Shown here piece by piece: positions 1 through 8,537 of a stretch of 50,679 nt of DNA; position 1 is the first letter of the stretch, and each line of letters opens with the position of its first letter. Source of the DNA: an archaeon (GTDB lineage Archaea; Thermoproteota; Nitrososphaeria; Nitrososphaerales; Gagatemarchaeaceae); contig JAJYWC010000012.1 of assembly GCA_021791695.1 (NCBI GenBank), positions 1 through 50,679 of the forward strand, read 5' to 3'. Both the position numbers and the translations under genes were made by a program. The notes under the pieces were generated by a model, which worked only from the letters and a program-made list of their open reading frames with translations, was not told where the DNA came from and did not search any database.

Positions 1-126
1 GTAAACCACGCTCGATTTGAGTACTGCATAAATACTTTACCACGGCCTGACTGCGCAGTCCTCGGTCCTGCACGGGACGCGCGCTGTAGAAGCAAGCGGT
101 TGCAATCGTCGTTGTATCGCACTAGA

Positions 127-167
127 CTTATAACGGGTCGTCAGGCCACAGCCGAAAGGGCTGGGCC
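127..167 (+). promoter_or_regulatory. sdhA promoter TATA-like box and leader hairpin
   Basis: A TATA-like stretch (CTTATAAC, 127-134) lies about 42 nt before the sdhA start. The leader then holds a strong hairpin at 144-167: GGCC, a bulged A and CAGCC pair with GGCTG and GGCC around a GAAAG loop. The hairpin ends only 8 nt before the start codon. There is no T-run after it, so it does not look like a terminator. Bases 1-126 show no gene; another AT-rich box sits at about 27-41. Confidence 0.4.
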
Positions 168-175
168 GTCCGCAA

Positions 176-1933
176 TTGTGGTCGAAAGAGTCACCCGTGA
201 CTGATATCGCTATCGACGATGCAACCTACGAGACAATGGTCTGCGATGTCCTCATAGTAGGCGCAGGCGGTGCGGGGATGAGGGCGGCGATCGAGGCGCA
301 CGACAGCGGTGCGAACACGCTCGTAGTCTGCAAGACTCTACTTGGCAAGGCGCACACGGTGATGGCCGAGGGAGGGATCGCAGCCGCGCTCGGCAACATA
401 GACCCGAAGGACAGCTGGGAGGTGCACTTCTCTGACACGGTCGTAGAGGGTCAGGACCTGAGCAACTGGAGGATGGCGGAGATCTACTCGAAGGAGGTGA
501 TCGACAGGGTCTTTGAGCTCGAACGGTACGGCGCGCTGTTCGACAGGACCACCGACGGTCGGATCATGCAGAGGCCCTTCGGCGCACACACGTACCGGAG
601 ACTCTGCTACATCGGCGACAGGACGGGGCTCGAGCTGATAAGGACCGTCGAGGACCAGGTTGTCAAGCGGAACATACCGTTCATCGAAGAGGTCGAGCTT
701 ACGACCGTCTTCAAGGACCGTGCGACGGGGAGGGTCTCGGGAGCCCTGGGGATCAGGAACAAGACGGGTAGGCTGCTGCTCTTCAGGTGCAAGGCGATCA
801 TCCTGGCCACCGGAGGCTCGGGGAGGGTCTACGAGGTGACGTCAAACTCGTACGAGTGCACGGGCGACGGGCTAGCCCTGGCGTACCGCGCCGGAGCGGA
901 GCTGATGGACATGGAGATGATCCAGTTCCATCCAACTGGTATGATCTATCCCGCAGGGGTGAGGGGACTGCTCGTGACAGAGGCGGTGAGGGGTGAGGGC
1001 GGGATACTGACGAACGTCAAGGGCGAGAGGTTCATGGAGAGGTACGACCCCAAGAGGAAGGAGCTCTCGGCCAGAGACGTAGTCGCTCGCTCGATATACA
1101 CGGAGATAGTCCAGGGGAGGGGGACTGAGAACGGGGCCGTCTACCTCGACATCACCCACAAGGGGCCGGACTACATCAAGAAGAAACTCCCCAGCATGTA
1201 CTCCCAGTTCCTGGAGTTCGCAGGTGTCGACATCACCAAGCAGAAGATGGAGGTCGCGCCCACCGTGCACTACCAGATGGGCGGCGTGAGAGTGGAGCCT
1301 GAGACCGCAGCAACGAGGGTCCCGGGCCTCTACGCGGCCGGGGAGGTCGCCTGCGGGTTGCACGGCGCGAACAGACTGGGGGGCAACTCGTTGGGGGATA
1401 TCCTCGTCTTCGGTCGCAGGGCAGGCATGGCGGCCGCGGAGTACTGCAGGTCGGTCGAGTCGGGTTCGGTCTCCGATGAGGACATCTCGAAGGAGACGAC
1501 CCGCATACTGGCGCCGTTCAGGAACAAGGACGGGGCGAACCCGTTCGCGCTCAAGTCCAAGATCGCTGAGGCGATGTGGAAGTACGTGGGCATCGTCAGG
1601 AACGAGTCAGACCTCAGCAAGGGGCTGGCGGAGATCCTCGCGATAGCCGAGGAGGCCAAGAGGGTCGAGGCGAAGGGGCCAAGACCGTACAACCAATCCT
1701 GGTTTGATTCGCTGCAGGTGTGGAATATGGTCCTCGACTGCGAGATCATGATCCGGTCGGCGATGACGAGAAAGGAGAGCAGGGGGGCGCACACACGCTC
1801 CGACTATCCGAAGAAGGACGACGAGCACTGGCTGGTCAACGTGGTGACGAAGGAAAAAGACGGGAGACCAGTGCAGGAGCTGGTACCCGTCCCGAGGCCT
1901 CCGGCCGAGCTCGCTGCATTAATCAAGGAGTAG
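176..1933 (+). CDS. sdhA: Succinate dehydrogenase/fumarate reductase flavoprotein subunit
   Basis: This is the FAD-bearing catalytic subunit of complex II, which oxidises succinate to fumarate on the cytoplasmic side of the membrane. The dinucleotide-binding motif GAGGAG is at about residues 30-34. His60 in AHTVMAEGG is at the position of the covalent FAD histidine. The substrate-site motifs RPFGAH (133-138) and HPTG (252-255) are present, as is the second FAD motif ANRLGGNSLGD. The length of 585 aa is normal for the family. The start is uncertain: TTG at 176 is the longest reading, GTG at 197 and ATG at 236 are in frame, and the last fits the usual family start just before the Rossmann motif. 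sdhB follows 18 nt downstream. Confidence 0.95.
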   Translation: MWSKESPVTDIAIDDATYETMVCDVLIVGAGGAGMRAAIEAHDSGANTLVVCKTLLGKAHTVMAEGGIAAALGNIDPKDSWEVHFSDTVVEGQDLSNWRMAEIYSKEVIDRVFELERYGALFDRTTDGRIMQRPFGAHTYRRLCYIGDRTGLELIRTVEDQVVKRNIPFIEEVELTTVFKDRATGRVSGALGIRNKTGRLLLFRCKAIILATGGSGRVYEVTSNSYECTGDGLALAYRAGAELMDMEMIQFHPTGMIYPAGVRGLLVTEAVRGEGGILTNVKGERFMERYDPKRKELSARDVVARSIYTEIVQGRGTENGAVYLDITHKGPDYIKKKLPSMYSQFLEFAGVDITKQKMEVAPTVHYQMGGVRVEPETAATRVPGLYAAGEVACGLHGANRLGGNSLGDILVFGRRAGMAAAEYCRSVESGSVSDEDISKETTRILAPFRNKDGANPFALKSKIAEAMWKYVGIVRNESDLSKGLAEILAIAEEAKRVEAKGPRPYNQSWFDSLQVWNMVLDCEIMIRSAMTRKESRGAHTRSDYPKKDDEHWLVNVVTKEKDGRPVQELVPVPRPPAELAALIKE

Positions 1934-1951
1934 AGTTCGAGCACGAGCCAG

Positions 1952-2710
1952 ATGGAGAAGACTGCGAGTACAGGGCGTGAAGTGAAGCTCCGGATATTCA
2001 GGGGTCTTGGGGACGATGCAACCACCTACAGGTACGACACGTTCACCGTGCCACACCAGGAAGGGATGGTCGTGCTGAACGCGATCCACTACATCCAGAG
2101 CCACTTCGATTCCTCGCTCTCAGCCCGCTGGAACTGCAAGGCCGGAAGATGCGGTTCGTGCTCAGCCGAGATAAACGACATACCCAGGCTGATGTGCAAG
2201 ACACCGGTCGACAAGTTCGAAGGAGAGATAACGGTCGAGCCGATGAAGGCGTTCCCTCTGGTCCGCGACCTCGCGACCGACGTCTCCGAGAACTGGGACG
2301 TCGCGAAGACGGTCCCTCCCTTCACACCGAAGACCGAGGACAGCAGGGGATGGAAGTTCTACCAGGAGGACGTTGAACGGTCGAGGGACCTGAGGAAATG
2401 CATCGAGTGCTTCCTCTGCCAGGACGTCTGTCACATAGTCCGGGAGCACAAGGCCGACTATGTTGGACCCAGGTGGGTCGTGAAGGCGGCATCGCTAGAC
2501 ATGCACCCGATGGACTCGCTGGACCGCTCGAAGTTCATGCAAGAGAAGGCCGGAATAGGCTACTGCAACGTCACAAAGTGCTGTCAGGAGATATGCCCAG
2601 AGCACATTGTCATCACTGACGACGCCATCATCCCCGAGAAGGAGAGGGTAGTAGACGCGAAGTACGACCCGATAGCGTGGGTCTACCGCAAGCTCAAAGG
2701 GTCGAAGTAG
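1952..2710 (+). CDS. sdhB: Succinate dehydrogenase iron-sulfur subunit
   Basis: This subunit passes electrons from the SdhA flavin to the membrane quinone site. The N-terminal plant-type ferredoxin domain has Cys62, Cys67, Cys70 and Cys82 for a [2Fe-2S] cluster. The C-terminal domain has Cys150, 153, 156 and 160 for [4Fe-4S], and Cys205, Cys211 and Cys215 for the third, [3Fe-4S]-type centre. An additional Cys210 sits directly before Cys211, making a CC pair. The length of 252 aa is typical. It is co-directional with sdhA. No membrane anchor gene follows on this strand; the candidate anchor lies convergently just downstream. Confidence 0.95.
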   Translation: MEKTASTGREVKLRIFRGLGDDATTYRYDTFTVPHQEGMVVLNAIHYIQSHFDSSLSARWNCKAGRCGSCSAEINDIPRLMCKTPVDKFEGEITVEPMKAFPLVRDLATDVSENWDVAKTVPPFTPKTEDSRGWKFYQEDVERSRDLRKCIECFLCQDVCHIVREHKADYVGPRWVVKAASLDMHPMDSLDRSKFMQEKAGIGYCNVTKCCQEICPEHIVITDDAIIPEKERVVDAKYDPIAWVYRKLKGSK

Positions 2711-2717
2711 GCGCGGC

Positions 2718-2900
2718 CTATCTCAGGACGACCGAGAGCAGCAGAAAGACGAACCCGACGGCAGCCACGCCAGCCTCGGTGCCCGCGGACACGCCAGCGT
2801 AGATCCCGGCCAGTCCTCCTAAGATCAGGATTACAAGTCCAATCAGGAAAAGGGGGTATCGCGCTGCCTTCGGTAGCGCGTTCTTGTGTTCTTTTTCCAA
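2718..2900 (-). CDS. Small two-helix membrane protein
   Basis: This 60-residue protein has a charged N-terminus (KEHKNALPKAARY) followed by two hydrophobic segments at roughly 16-35 and 41-59. The start is TTG at 2900, 9 nt after the stop of the upstream polytopic protein, so the two probably share a transcript. The position next to sdhAB suggests an accessory or anchor role in complex II, but that is inference. I do not recognise a family. Confidence 0.6.
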   Translation of the reverse strand: MEKEHKNALPKAARYPLFLIGLVILILGGLAGIYAGVSAGTEAGVAAVGFVFLLLSVVLR

Positions 2901-2909
2901 TGCTCTCGC

Positions 2910-3602
2910 CTAAACTATCTTGAAGTCCACCGGAAGCCCTGCTTGAAGCGCGCGCAGATACAGGTCTGCGAAGATTATCGTGAGGAGACTCGTCCAGGCC
3001 AGCGCTTCGTGGTGCTTGTTCCACCAGCTCTGGATGCCGAACAGAGACCTGCGGGCGTTGCCTCCGTAGGCGCAAGAATAGCAGTCGACGTTCCCCCCGA
3101 TGAGGTGCCTGAAAGCGTGGCACGATAGCGTCCACGCCGTGAGCATGAGAGCATTCCCGAGCAGGACGAGGCTCCCCAGCCTGAGCACGAAGGAGCCGGA
3201 GTAGACCAGCGAGTGGTAAAAGTCGTAGTAGAAGAACGGCAGGATGGCCAGACCGGCGTAGAGGAAGTACCGATGGTAATTCTCCAGCTGGAAGAACGCG
3301 TTCCGCTCTCCGGTGTACATCTGCTGGTGGTTCTCACCCCTGCTCGTGTTGGAGCAGCCCAGGGGGTGGTTGAATAGGTGCCGGTGGTAGTCCTTCCTGT
3401 AGGCGTAGCAGGTGAGCCTGAACAGGCCCGGAAGCGGAAGTATGGCCACGGTCGGGCTGTAGAAGGGGTCGATGTATCCTGCGGTCTCAGCGACCGGGAA
3501 GCTGATGACCGCCCAGATGCCGACCGCGATCATCACCAGGAATGTCCAAAATCGCCAGTTGATCTCGATCAGTTCGTACGGAAAGAGATACTTCTTGCTC
3601 AT
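2910..3602 (-). CDS. His-rich polytopic membrane protein, candidate Sdh membrane anchor
   Basis: This 230-residue integral membrane protein has about five hydrophobic segments. It has many histidines near predicted membrane edges (YHRHLFNH, ENHQQ, ENYHRY, FYHSL, CHAFRH, KHHEAL), which could ligate haem b. There are also Cys pairs (CYSC). Large multi-His membrane subunits accompany SdhAB in some actinobacterial and archaeal complexes. Its position against sdhAB, with no other sdhC or sdhD in the window, favours the anchor role. The opposite transcription direction is unusual. It could instead be an unrelated cytochrome-b-like protein. Confidence 0.5.
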   Translation of the reverse strand: MSKKYLFPYELIEINWRFWTFLVMIAVGIWAVISFPVAETAGYIDPFYSPTVAILPLPGLFRLTCYAYRKDYHRHLFNHPLGCSNTSRGENHQQMYTGERNAFFQLENYHRYFLYAGLAILPFFYYDFYHSLVYSGSFVLRLGSLVLLGNALMLTAWTLSCHAFRHLIGGNVDCYSCAYGGNARRSLFGIQSWWNKHHEALAWTSLLTIIFADLYLRALQAGLPVDFKIV

Positions 3603-3669
3603 CTCGTGTGGAGCCCTTTCACAGTGGGTATCTCCTGTCCGTAATTAAACGTAACAAGTCTGGTAGTCG

Positions 3670-4077
3670 TCAGCGGTCCGAGTCCTCGAGCGAGGCCCCG
3701 AGATACCCGTACACCCCGGTCTTCAGGACCTTCATCGAGAGCAGGGCGCACTTGATCCGGGCAGGTCCGAGGTCAGAGGTCCCCAGCATCTTGAGTATGT
3801 CCTCCTTGGAGAGCTCTTTGACCCACTCGAGAGGCTTCCCCTTCGCCAGTTCTGTGAGCATCGATGCGGAGGCCTGGCTGATGGCGCAGCCCTTGCCGTG
3901 GAACCTGATGTCCTCTATCTTGTTGTCGGGAGAGACCTTGACCTGGATCTCCACCTCGTCCCCGCAGAGGGGGTTCGAGTCCCTCGATTCGATGTCGTGA
4001 GGGTCGAGCTTGCCGAAGTTGCGCGGGTTCCTATAGTAGTCCAGGATGAGCTCCCTGTAGATGTCGCTGCTGCTCAT
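3670..4077 (-). CDS. sufU: SufU/IscU-type Fe-S scaffold or sulfur-transfer protein
   Basis: The protein accepts persulfide sulfur from the cysteine desulfurase SufS and passes it to the SufBCD scaffold. The family's three conserved cysteines are present, at Cys38 (PLCGD), Cys64 (GKGCAIS) and Cys110 (RIKCALL), together with the partner Asp40. The 135 aa is within the usual range. It is the last gene of the suf operon. Its ATG overlaps the end of sufS by 4 nt (4074-4077), which implies translational coupling with its functional partner. Confidence 0.92.
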   Translation of the reverse strand: MSSSDIYRELILDYYRNPRNFGKLDPHDIESRDSNPLCGDEVEIQVKVSPDNKIEDIRFHGKGCAISQASASMLTELAKGKPLEWVKELSKEDILKMLGTSDLGPARIKCALLSMKVLKTGVYGYLGASLEDSDR

Positions 4078-5321
4078 ATGCAGAATATCCTCCTCGCCTT
4101 GGCCAGAGCGTTCATGAGCTCGTCCACGTCCTCTCGCGAATTATACACATAGAAGCTAGCCCTCGTTGCAGCAGTAATCCCGAGCTCCTCGATGAGAGGC
4201 TGGGCGCAGTGGTGGCCAGACCTCACAGCCACCCCCTCTTCGTCCAGGATTGAGGCGATGTCGTGCGGGTGTATGTCACCTAGGTTGAACGATATGACCC
4301 CGGCGCCGTCGGAGGGTCGCTTCGGTCCGTAGACCGTGATCCCGGGAGCCCCCTCCAACTTCTGCAGGGCGTAGTCGAGCAGGTCCTCCTCGTGCTGCCG
4401 GACCCTGTCCATCCCTAGAGCTTCGAGGTAGTCAATCGCTGCGCCCAGCCCGACGGCGCCCTCGACGTTCTGGGTCCCTGCCTCGAACTTGTAGGGGAGG
4501 TCGTTCCACGTGGCCCCCGAGGTGTGGACTTCCTTGATCATGTCCCCTCCGCTCCGGTAGGGCTGCGCCTCGGCGAGCTTTTCCCTCCTGCCGTAGACTA
4601 TCCCGATTCCCATGGGTGCGAGCATCTTGTGACCCGAGAAGGCGAGGAAGTCACAGTCGATGTCCTGAACGTCGGTCTTCATGTGAGGCACCGACTGCGC
4701 CGCGTCGACAACGGTCGTGGCCCCGGCCCTCTTCGCCGAGGAGCAGAGCTTCTTCGCGTCGTTGATCGTGCCGAGCACGTTAGAGCAGTGGGTGAACGCG
4801 ACCAGTGCAGGCGACTCCGCCATAAGCTCCTCGAACCTCCCCTCGTCCAGCTCGCCCTCCTTCGTGATACCGACGAACTCGATGCGCGCTCCTTTCTCGG
4901 CGGCGAGCAGCTGCCACGGTACGATGTTGCTGTGATGCTCCATGATGGTGAGCACTATCAGGTCGTCCCCCTTGATGTGCTTCGAACCCCAGCCGTACCT
5001 TACGAGGTTCAGGGAGTCGGTGGCGCCACTCGTGAAGACGACCTCCTCGAATCGGGCCGCGTTGATGAACCTCATCACCTTGCGTCGCGATTCGTCGAAG
5101 ACCTCGGTCGCCTCGATGCTCAGCTGATGTACGCCACGATGTGGGTTCGCGTTATGCTTGGTGTAGTAGCCGCTGACAGCGTCGACGACAGAGCGCGGCT
5201 TCTGAGTCGTGGCCGCGTTATCGAGGTACACGAGTCGCTTGCCATGGACCTTTTTCTTGAGGATAGGAAAATCTGCCTTCACACCCTCCGCGTCCAGAGA
5301 CTGAGACCTCAACAAAGGCAA
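4074..5321 (-). CDS. sufS: Cysteine desulfurase SufS
   Basis: This PLP-dependent enzyme converts cysteine to alanine and an enzyme-bound persulfide for cluster assembly. Visible family motifs are the PLP-stacking His region EHHSNIVPW, the Schiff-base lysine in FSGHKM, and the catalytic cysteine in RSGHHCAQP near the C-terminus. The length of 415 aa is typical of group II desulfurases. The start is TTG at 5321. It sits between the Rieske gene, 11 nt upstream, and sufU, which overlaps it, within the six-gene suf operon. Confidence 0.96.
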   Translation of the reverse strand: MPLLRSQSLDAEGVKADFPILKKKVHGKRLVYLDNAATTQKPRSVVDAVSGYYTKHNANPHRGVHQLSIEATEVFDESRRKVMRFINAARFEEVVFTSGATDSLNLVRYGWGSKHIKGDDLIVLTIMEHHSNIVPWQLLAAEKGARIEFVGITKEGELDEGRFEELMAESPALVAFTHCSNVLGTINDAKKLCSSAKRAGATTVVDAAQSVPHMKTDVQDIDCDFLAFSGHKMLAPMGIGIVYGRREKLAEAQPYRSGGDMIKEVHTSGATWNDLPYKFEAGTQNVEGAVGLGAAIDYLEALGMDRVRQHEEDLLDYALQKLEGAPGITVYGPKRPSDGAGVISFNLGDIHPHDIASILDEEGVAVRSGHHCAQPLIEELGITAATRASFYVYNSREDVDELMNALAKARRIFCI

Positions 5322-5332
5322 TCACCCATCCA

Positions 5333-5644
5333 CTAGACCTCGACGAAAATCATGTCACCGTCTATTTTAACGTTGAAAACCTTGAGCGGCTCCGTAGCGG
5401 GTGGGTTGTAGACGACCCCCGTCCTGAGGTCGAACTGAGACAGGTGCAGCGGACAGGTGACCGCGTCCTCTACCACGATGCCTTCCGCCAGGTCGAACTC
5501 CTCATGGGTACAGACGCCGCTCACCGCATAGACCTTCCCCCCGATGTTGGAAATCAGCAGCTTGGTCCCAGCGACCTCCACTCCTACCATCCCCCCGACG
5601 GGGACCTTGGAGACGGGCATCACAGGATAGTAGCTCGTCGCCAC
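5333..5644 (-). CDS. Rieske-type [2Fe-2S] ferredoxin
   Basis: This soluble 103-residue protein has the complete Rieske ligand set: CTH, then CPLH about 17 residues later. It resembles the ferredoxins of dioxygenase systems and NirD-like proteins. The start is GTG at 5644, only 3 nt after the sufD stop. It is embedded between sufD and sufS, so a role as electron donor during cluster assembly is plausible but inferred. No partner oxygenase is nearby. Confidence 0.85.
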   Translation of the reverse strand: MATSYYPVMPVSKVPVGGMVGVEVAGTKLLISNIGGKVYAVSGVCTHEEFDLAEGIVVEDAVTCPLHLSQFDLRTGVVYNPPATEPLKVFNVKIDGDMIFVEV

Positions 5645-5647
5645 GGG

Positions 5648-7066
5648 TCACGCCCGGTACTTGTAGTGTCTCTCGAAGACATCGCTGCCGTGCTTTACCT
5701 CGACGGGGGCCTCTCCCGTGATCGCCATCAGGCTCTCTCTGTCGATCAGGCGCCTGCGCTCACCGTACCACTTGCCCTCGATGATGAACTTGGCCCCCTC
5801 CCGCGCCATCTCGACCGGGATGCGCGACAGGACAGGTTCGAAGAATCCTATGACTATCATCTTCTTGGCTTCGTCCGGCGACAAGCCCCTTGCCATGAGG
5901 TAGAACACCTGCTCTTCGTCGACCTGCGCCACGGAAGCCGAGTGCGTGGCCTTCACCTCGTTGGTCTCGATGTCAAGACCTGGGATCCCGTCCGACCTCG
6001 CCCCCTTGTCGAGAAGCATCGCGTGGTGTGCGAGGTAGGAACTCGAATTCTTCGCGTTGTGAGCTATCTTGATCATACCCTTGAAGATCGACTGCGACTC
6101 CTGTTTCAGCACCCCGCGCGCATGGAGAGCTGCGGTCGTGTCGGGAGAGTTGTGCAGCAGGTTCGACTCGAGGTCGAAGCGCTGGCTGCCGTCGCAGAAG
6201 AACACCTCGAAGCCTTCGGTGTTGGCCCCGCGGCCGTTGAGGTCGAAGTTCAGGCGGGAACGGGTTATCTGAGAACCGAGCAGTATCGAAGTGATGTTCA
6301 CGTGGGAGTCGTTGGCAGCGGCTACCTCCTTGTTCACGAGGTAGGTGGCCCTGTCGTCCATGAGCTGAAGGCTGCTGGCGTCCACGTGGGAGGAGGCGTG
6401 AGCCCTCACCTCGACGACCGAGCTGACAAGGTAGGGAGCATCGCTGGCGCTCGTGTACAGCTCCTCCAGGAAGTTGAGAGAGGACGACTCCTCGACATAG
6501 ATTATCGTCTGTTCGACAACGCTCGTCCCGGGGTTCTTGATGAGCAGGAGCTTGCGGAGCGGATGCTTCTTGAGCTCGACACCACGCGGGACGTGGATGA
6601 ACGTCCCGGCGTTGAAGAATGCGTTGTTGAACGCGGCGTACTTCTCGCCGCTGGACTTCACCAGCTTGTCCTGGAAGAGGGACCTAAGCAGATCCTCCTC
6701 CTTTGCGATGGCCTCGTGGATGTTCAGCACCTCGAGGCCGCTCTTCGAGAGGGTCTCATCGAGGTCGACGTGGATGGTGGTGGAGTTGCCCTGCAGGATC
6801 ACGTTCGTCTCCTTCCCGGTCAGATAGCCCTCATAGTGGGAGCGAAGGTCGACCTTCTCGGTCGGCGCGTCGACGGAGAACCGGGTGGGGTCGAAGTTGG
6901 AGATTCCCGTGTACTTGGTGTAGAGTGGAGATATCTCCAGGGGAAGGGACCTGAAGTCCTTGAGCGACTGCAGCCTGAAGCTGGTCAGCCAGTCAGGTTC
7001 TCGGAACGCGGAAGAGAGCGCGTGCACCTTCTCCTCGGTGAATGCACCGACGGGTTGCAGGGCCAT
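5648..7066 (-). CDS. sufD: Fe-S cluster assembly protein SufD
   Basis: SufD is the non-scaffold partner that forms a heterodimer with SufB and binds SufC. The 472-residue protein has the N-terminal helical domain, a central beta-helix core and the family C-terminal region around the SARGLSPDEA-type motif, here MARGLSPDEAKKM followed by an FFEPV segment. It is shorter in its catalytic Cys content than SufB, as usual. It starts at ATG 7066, 24 nt after sufB, in the same operon. Confidence 0.93.
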   Translation of the reverse strand: MALQPVGAFTEEKVHALSSAFREPDWLTSFRLQSLKDFRSLPLEISPLYTKYTGISNFDPTRFSVDAPTEKVDLRSHYEGYLTGKETNVILQGNSTTIHVDLDETLSKSGLEVLNIHEAIAKEEDLLRSLFQDKLVKSSGEKYAAFNNAFFNAGTFIHVPRGVELKKHPLRKLLLIKNPGTSVVEQTIIYVEESSSLNFLEELYTSASDAPYLVSSVVEVRAHASSHVDASSLQLMDDRATYLVNKEVAAANDSHVNITSILLGSQITRSRLNFDLNGRGANTEGFEVFFCDGSQRFDLESNLLHNSPDTTAALHARGVLKQESQSIFKGMIKIAHNAKNSSSYLAHHAMLLDKGARSDGIPGLDIETNEVKATHSASVAQVDEEQVFYLMARGLSPDEAKKMIVIGFFEPVLSRIPVEMAREGAKFIIEGKWYGERRRLIDRESLMAITGEAPVEVKHGSDVFERHYKYRA

Positions 7067-7090
7067 AGCGTCACCTTGTGATGTCGTCGA

Positions 7091-8497
7091 CTAGCCGACG
7101 GCGCCGGTCATCTCGAGTGCCATGAGCCGGTTCAGTTCTATGGCGTAGGTCATGGGGAGCTCCTTTGTGAAGGGCTCCACGAATCCGTTGACGATCATGC
7201 TCAGGGCGTCCCTCTCGCTGATGCCTCTGGCCATGAGGTAGAAGAGCTGGTCCTCGCCGACCTTGCCCACGCTGGCTTCGTGCGTCACCGTCGCGTCGTC
7301 AGCCATCACCTCCATGTACGGGAAGGTGGAGGTCTTCGACTGCTCGTCGAGGAGCAGCGCGTCGCACCTAACAGTCGACTTCACGTTGTGCGCGCCCCTA
7401 GCGATGTGCAGGAGTCCTCTGTACACCGCGACGCCTCCGTCCTTAGAGACCGACTTGGAGATTATCTTGGAGGAGGTGTTCGAGGCGAGGTGGACGACCT
7501 TGCCACCGGTGTCCTGCACCTGGTTCGCTCCGGCGTAGGCCATGGAGAGAATCTCCGCGCTGGCGTTCTTCCCGAGCAGGTAGATCGACGGATATTTCAT
7601 GTTGCGTCCCGAGCCCACCTCACCGTTCAACCAAGTCACGCTGGCGTCCTCATAGGCGTGGGCGCGCTTCGTGACGAGGTTGTAGACGTTCTTGCTCCAG
7701 TTCTGTATCGTGATGTACCTTATCTTGGCTCCTTTCCTTGCGAGCAGCTCTACGACGGCCGCGTGGAGCATCGACTTTTGGTACATGGCCGCCGTGCAGC
7801 CCTCGATGTAGTGCACTTCGCTGTTCGGCTCCGCCACGATGAGCGTCCTCTCGAACTGTCCCATCCCCTGCGCATTGATCCTGAAGTAGGACTGGAGGGG
7901 CATCGTGATCTTGACGCCCTCGGGGACGTAGATGAAGGGGCCGTCGCTCCACACGGCGCTGTTGAGAGCCGCGAACTTGTTGTCGCTCGGCGGGACTATC
8001 TTGCCGAGGTGTTTCTTGATCAGGTCGGGGTACTCCTTGACCGCGTTGCCGACGCTGGTGAATATGACGCCCTGCTTCTGCAGGTCCTTCTGGAGGCTGT
8101 TGTAGACCTCCTGACTCTCGTAGATCGCGCCGACCCCGGCGAGGAACTTCCTTTCCGCCTCGGGTATGCCGAGCTTCTCGAAGGTGTTCCGGATTTCAGG
8201 TGGTACGTCCTCCCACTTCTTAGCGGTCTCCTTCGCTGGTTGAGCGTAGTAGTAATACTCGTCGAAGTGTATCGGTGAAAGGTCGACGCCCCACGTCGGG
8301 ACAGGTCTCGCGAGGAAGTTCTTCAGCGCCCTGAGCCTAAAGTCCTCCATCCATCCCGGCTCGTCGCGTATGCGCGAGATCTCCTTGACGACGTCCTCGT
8401 TGATGCCCCTTACGCTCTGGGCGAGATAGCCTGTGGAGTCTGCGAAGCCGTACTTTGACTTGTAATCATCGGTTACAATCTCGGCAGCTGATGTCAT
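7091..8497 (-). CDS. sufB: Fe-S cluster assembly scaffold SufB
   Basis: SufB is the scaffold on which [4Fe-4S] clusters are built, with SufC hydrolysing ATP. The 468-residue length is normal. The protein shows the SufB core (EGCTAAMYQKSMLHAAVVE), the Cys in CDALLLDEQS, and the C-terminal MARGISERDALSMIVNGF region. The ATG at 8497 is preceded by its own TATA-like box (8521-8534), so sufB may also be transcribed separately from sufC, which ends 40 nt upstream. Confidence 0.97.
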   Translation of the reverse strand: MTSAAEIVTDDYKSKYGFADSTGYLAQSVRGINEDVVKEISRIRDEPGWMEDFRLRALKNFLARPVPTWGVDLSPIHFDEYYYYAQPAKETAKKWEDVPPEIRNTFEKLGIPEAERKFLAGVGAIYESQEVYNSLQKDLQKQGVIFTSVGNAVKEYPDLIKKHLGKIVPPSDNKFAALNSAVWSDGPFIYVPEGVKITMPLQSYFRINAQGMGQFERTLIVAEPNSEVHYIEGCTAAMYQKSMLHAAVVELLARKGAKIRYITIQNWSKNVYNLVTKRAHAYEDASVTWLNGEVGSGRNMKYPSIYLLGKNASAEILSMAYAGANQVQDTGGKVVHLASNTSSKIISKSVSKDGGVAVYRGLLHIARGAHNVKSTVRCDALLLDEQSKTSTFPYMEVMADDATVTHEASVGKVGEDQLFYLMARGISERDALSMIVNGFVEPFTKELPMTYAIELNRLMALEMTGAVG

Positions 8498-8518
8498 GAT
8501 GTCTCACATTATTACTTA

Positions 8519-8534
8519 CGTTATACTATAAAAG
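8519..8534 (-). promoter_or_regulatory. Internal TATA box before sufB
   Basis: The intergenic stretch between sufC and sufB is AT-rich and, on the minus strand, reads TTTTATAGTATAAC about 25-36 nt before the sufB ATG. This spacing suits an archaeal promoter on a transcript with a very short leader. Confidence 0.5.
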
Positions 8535-8537
8535 GAT

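Noticed and set aside
872-1363. A 163-codon minus-strand frame inside sdhA
   Set aside because: His/Leu/Arg-rich shadow of sdhA, no start context.
4524-5336. A 270-codon plus-strand open frame
   Set aside because: Antisense shadow of sufS.
5444-7081. A 545-codon plus-strand open frame
   Set aside because: It lies antisense to sufD and the Rieske gene, is rich in Val/Leu/Asp/Arg from reversed codons, has no domain, and is an artefact of high GC.
7280-8278. A 332-codon plus-strand open frame
   Set aside because: Antisense shadow of sufB with the same biased composition and no recognisable motif.
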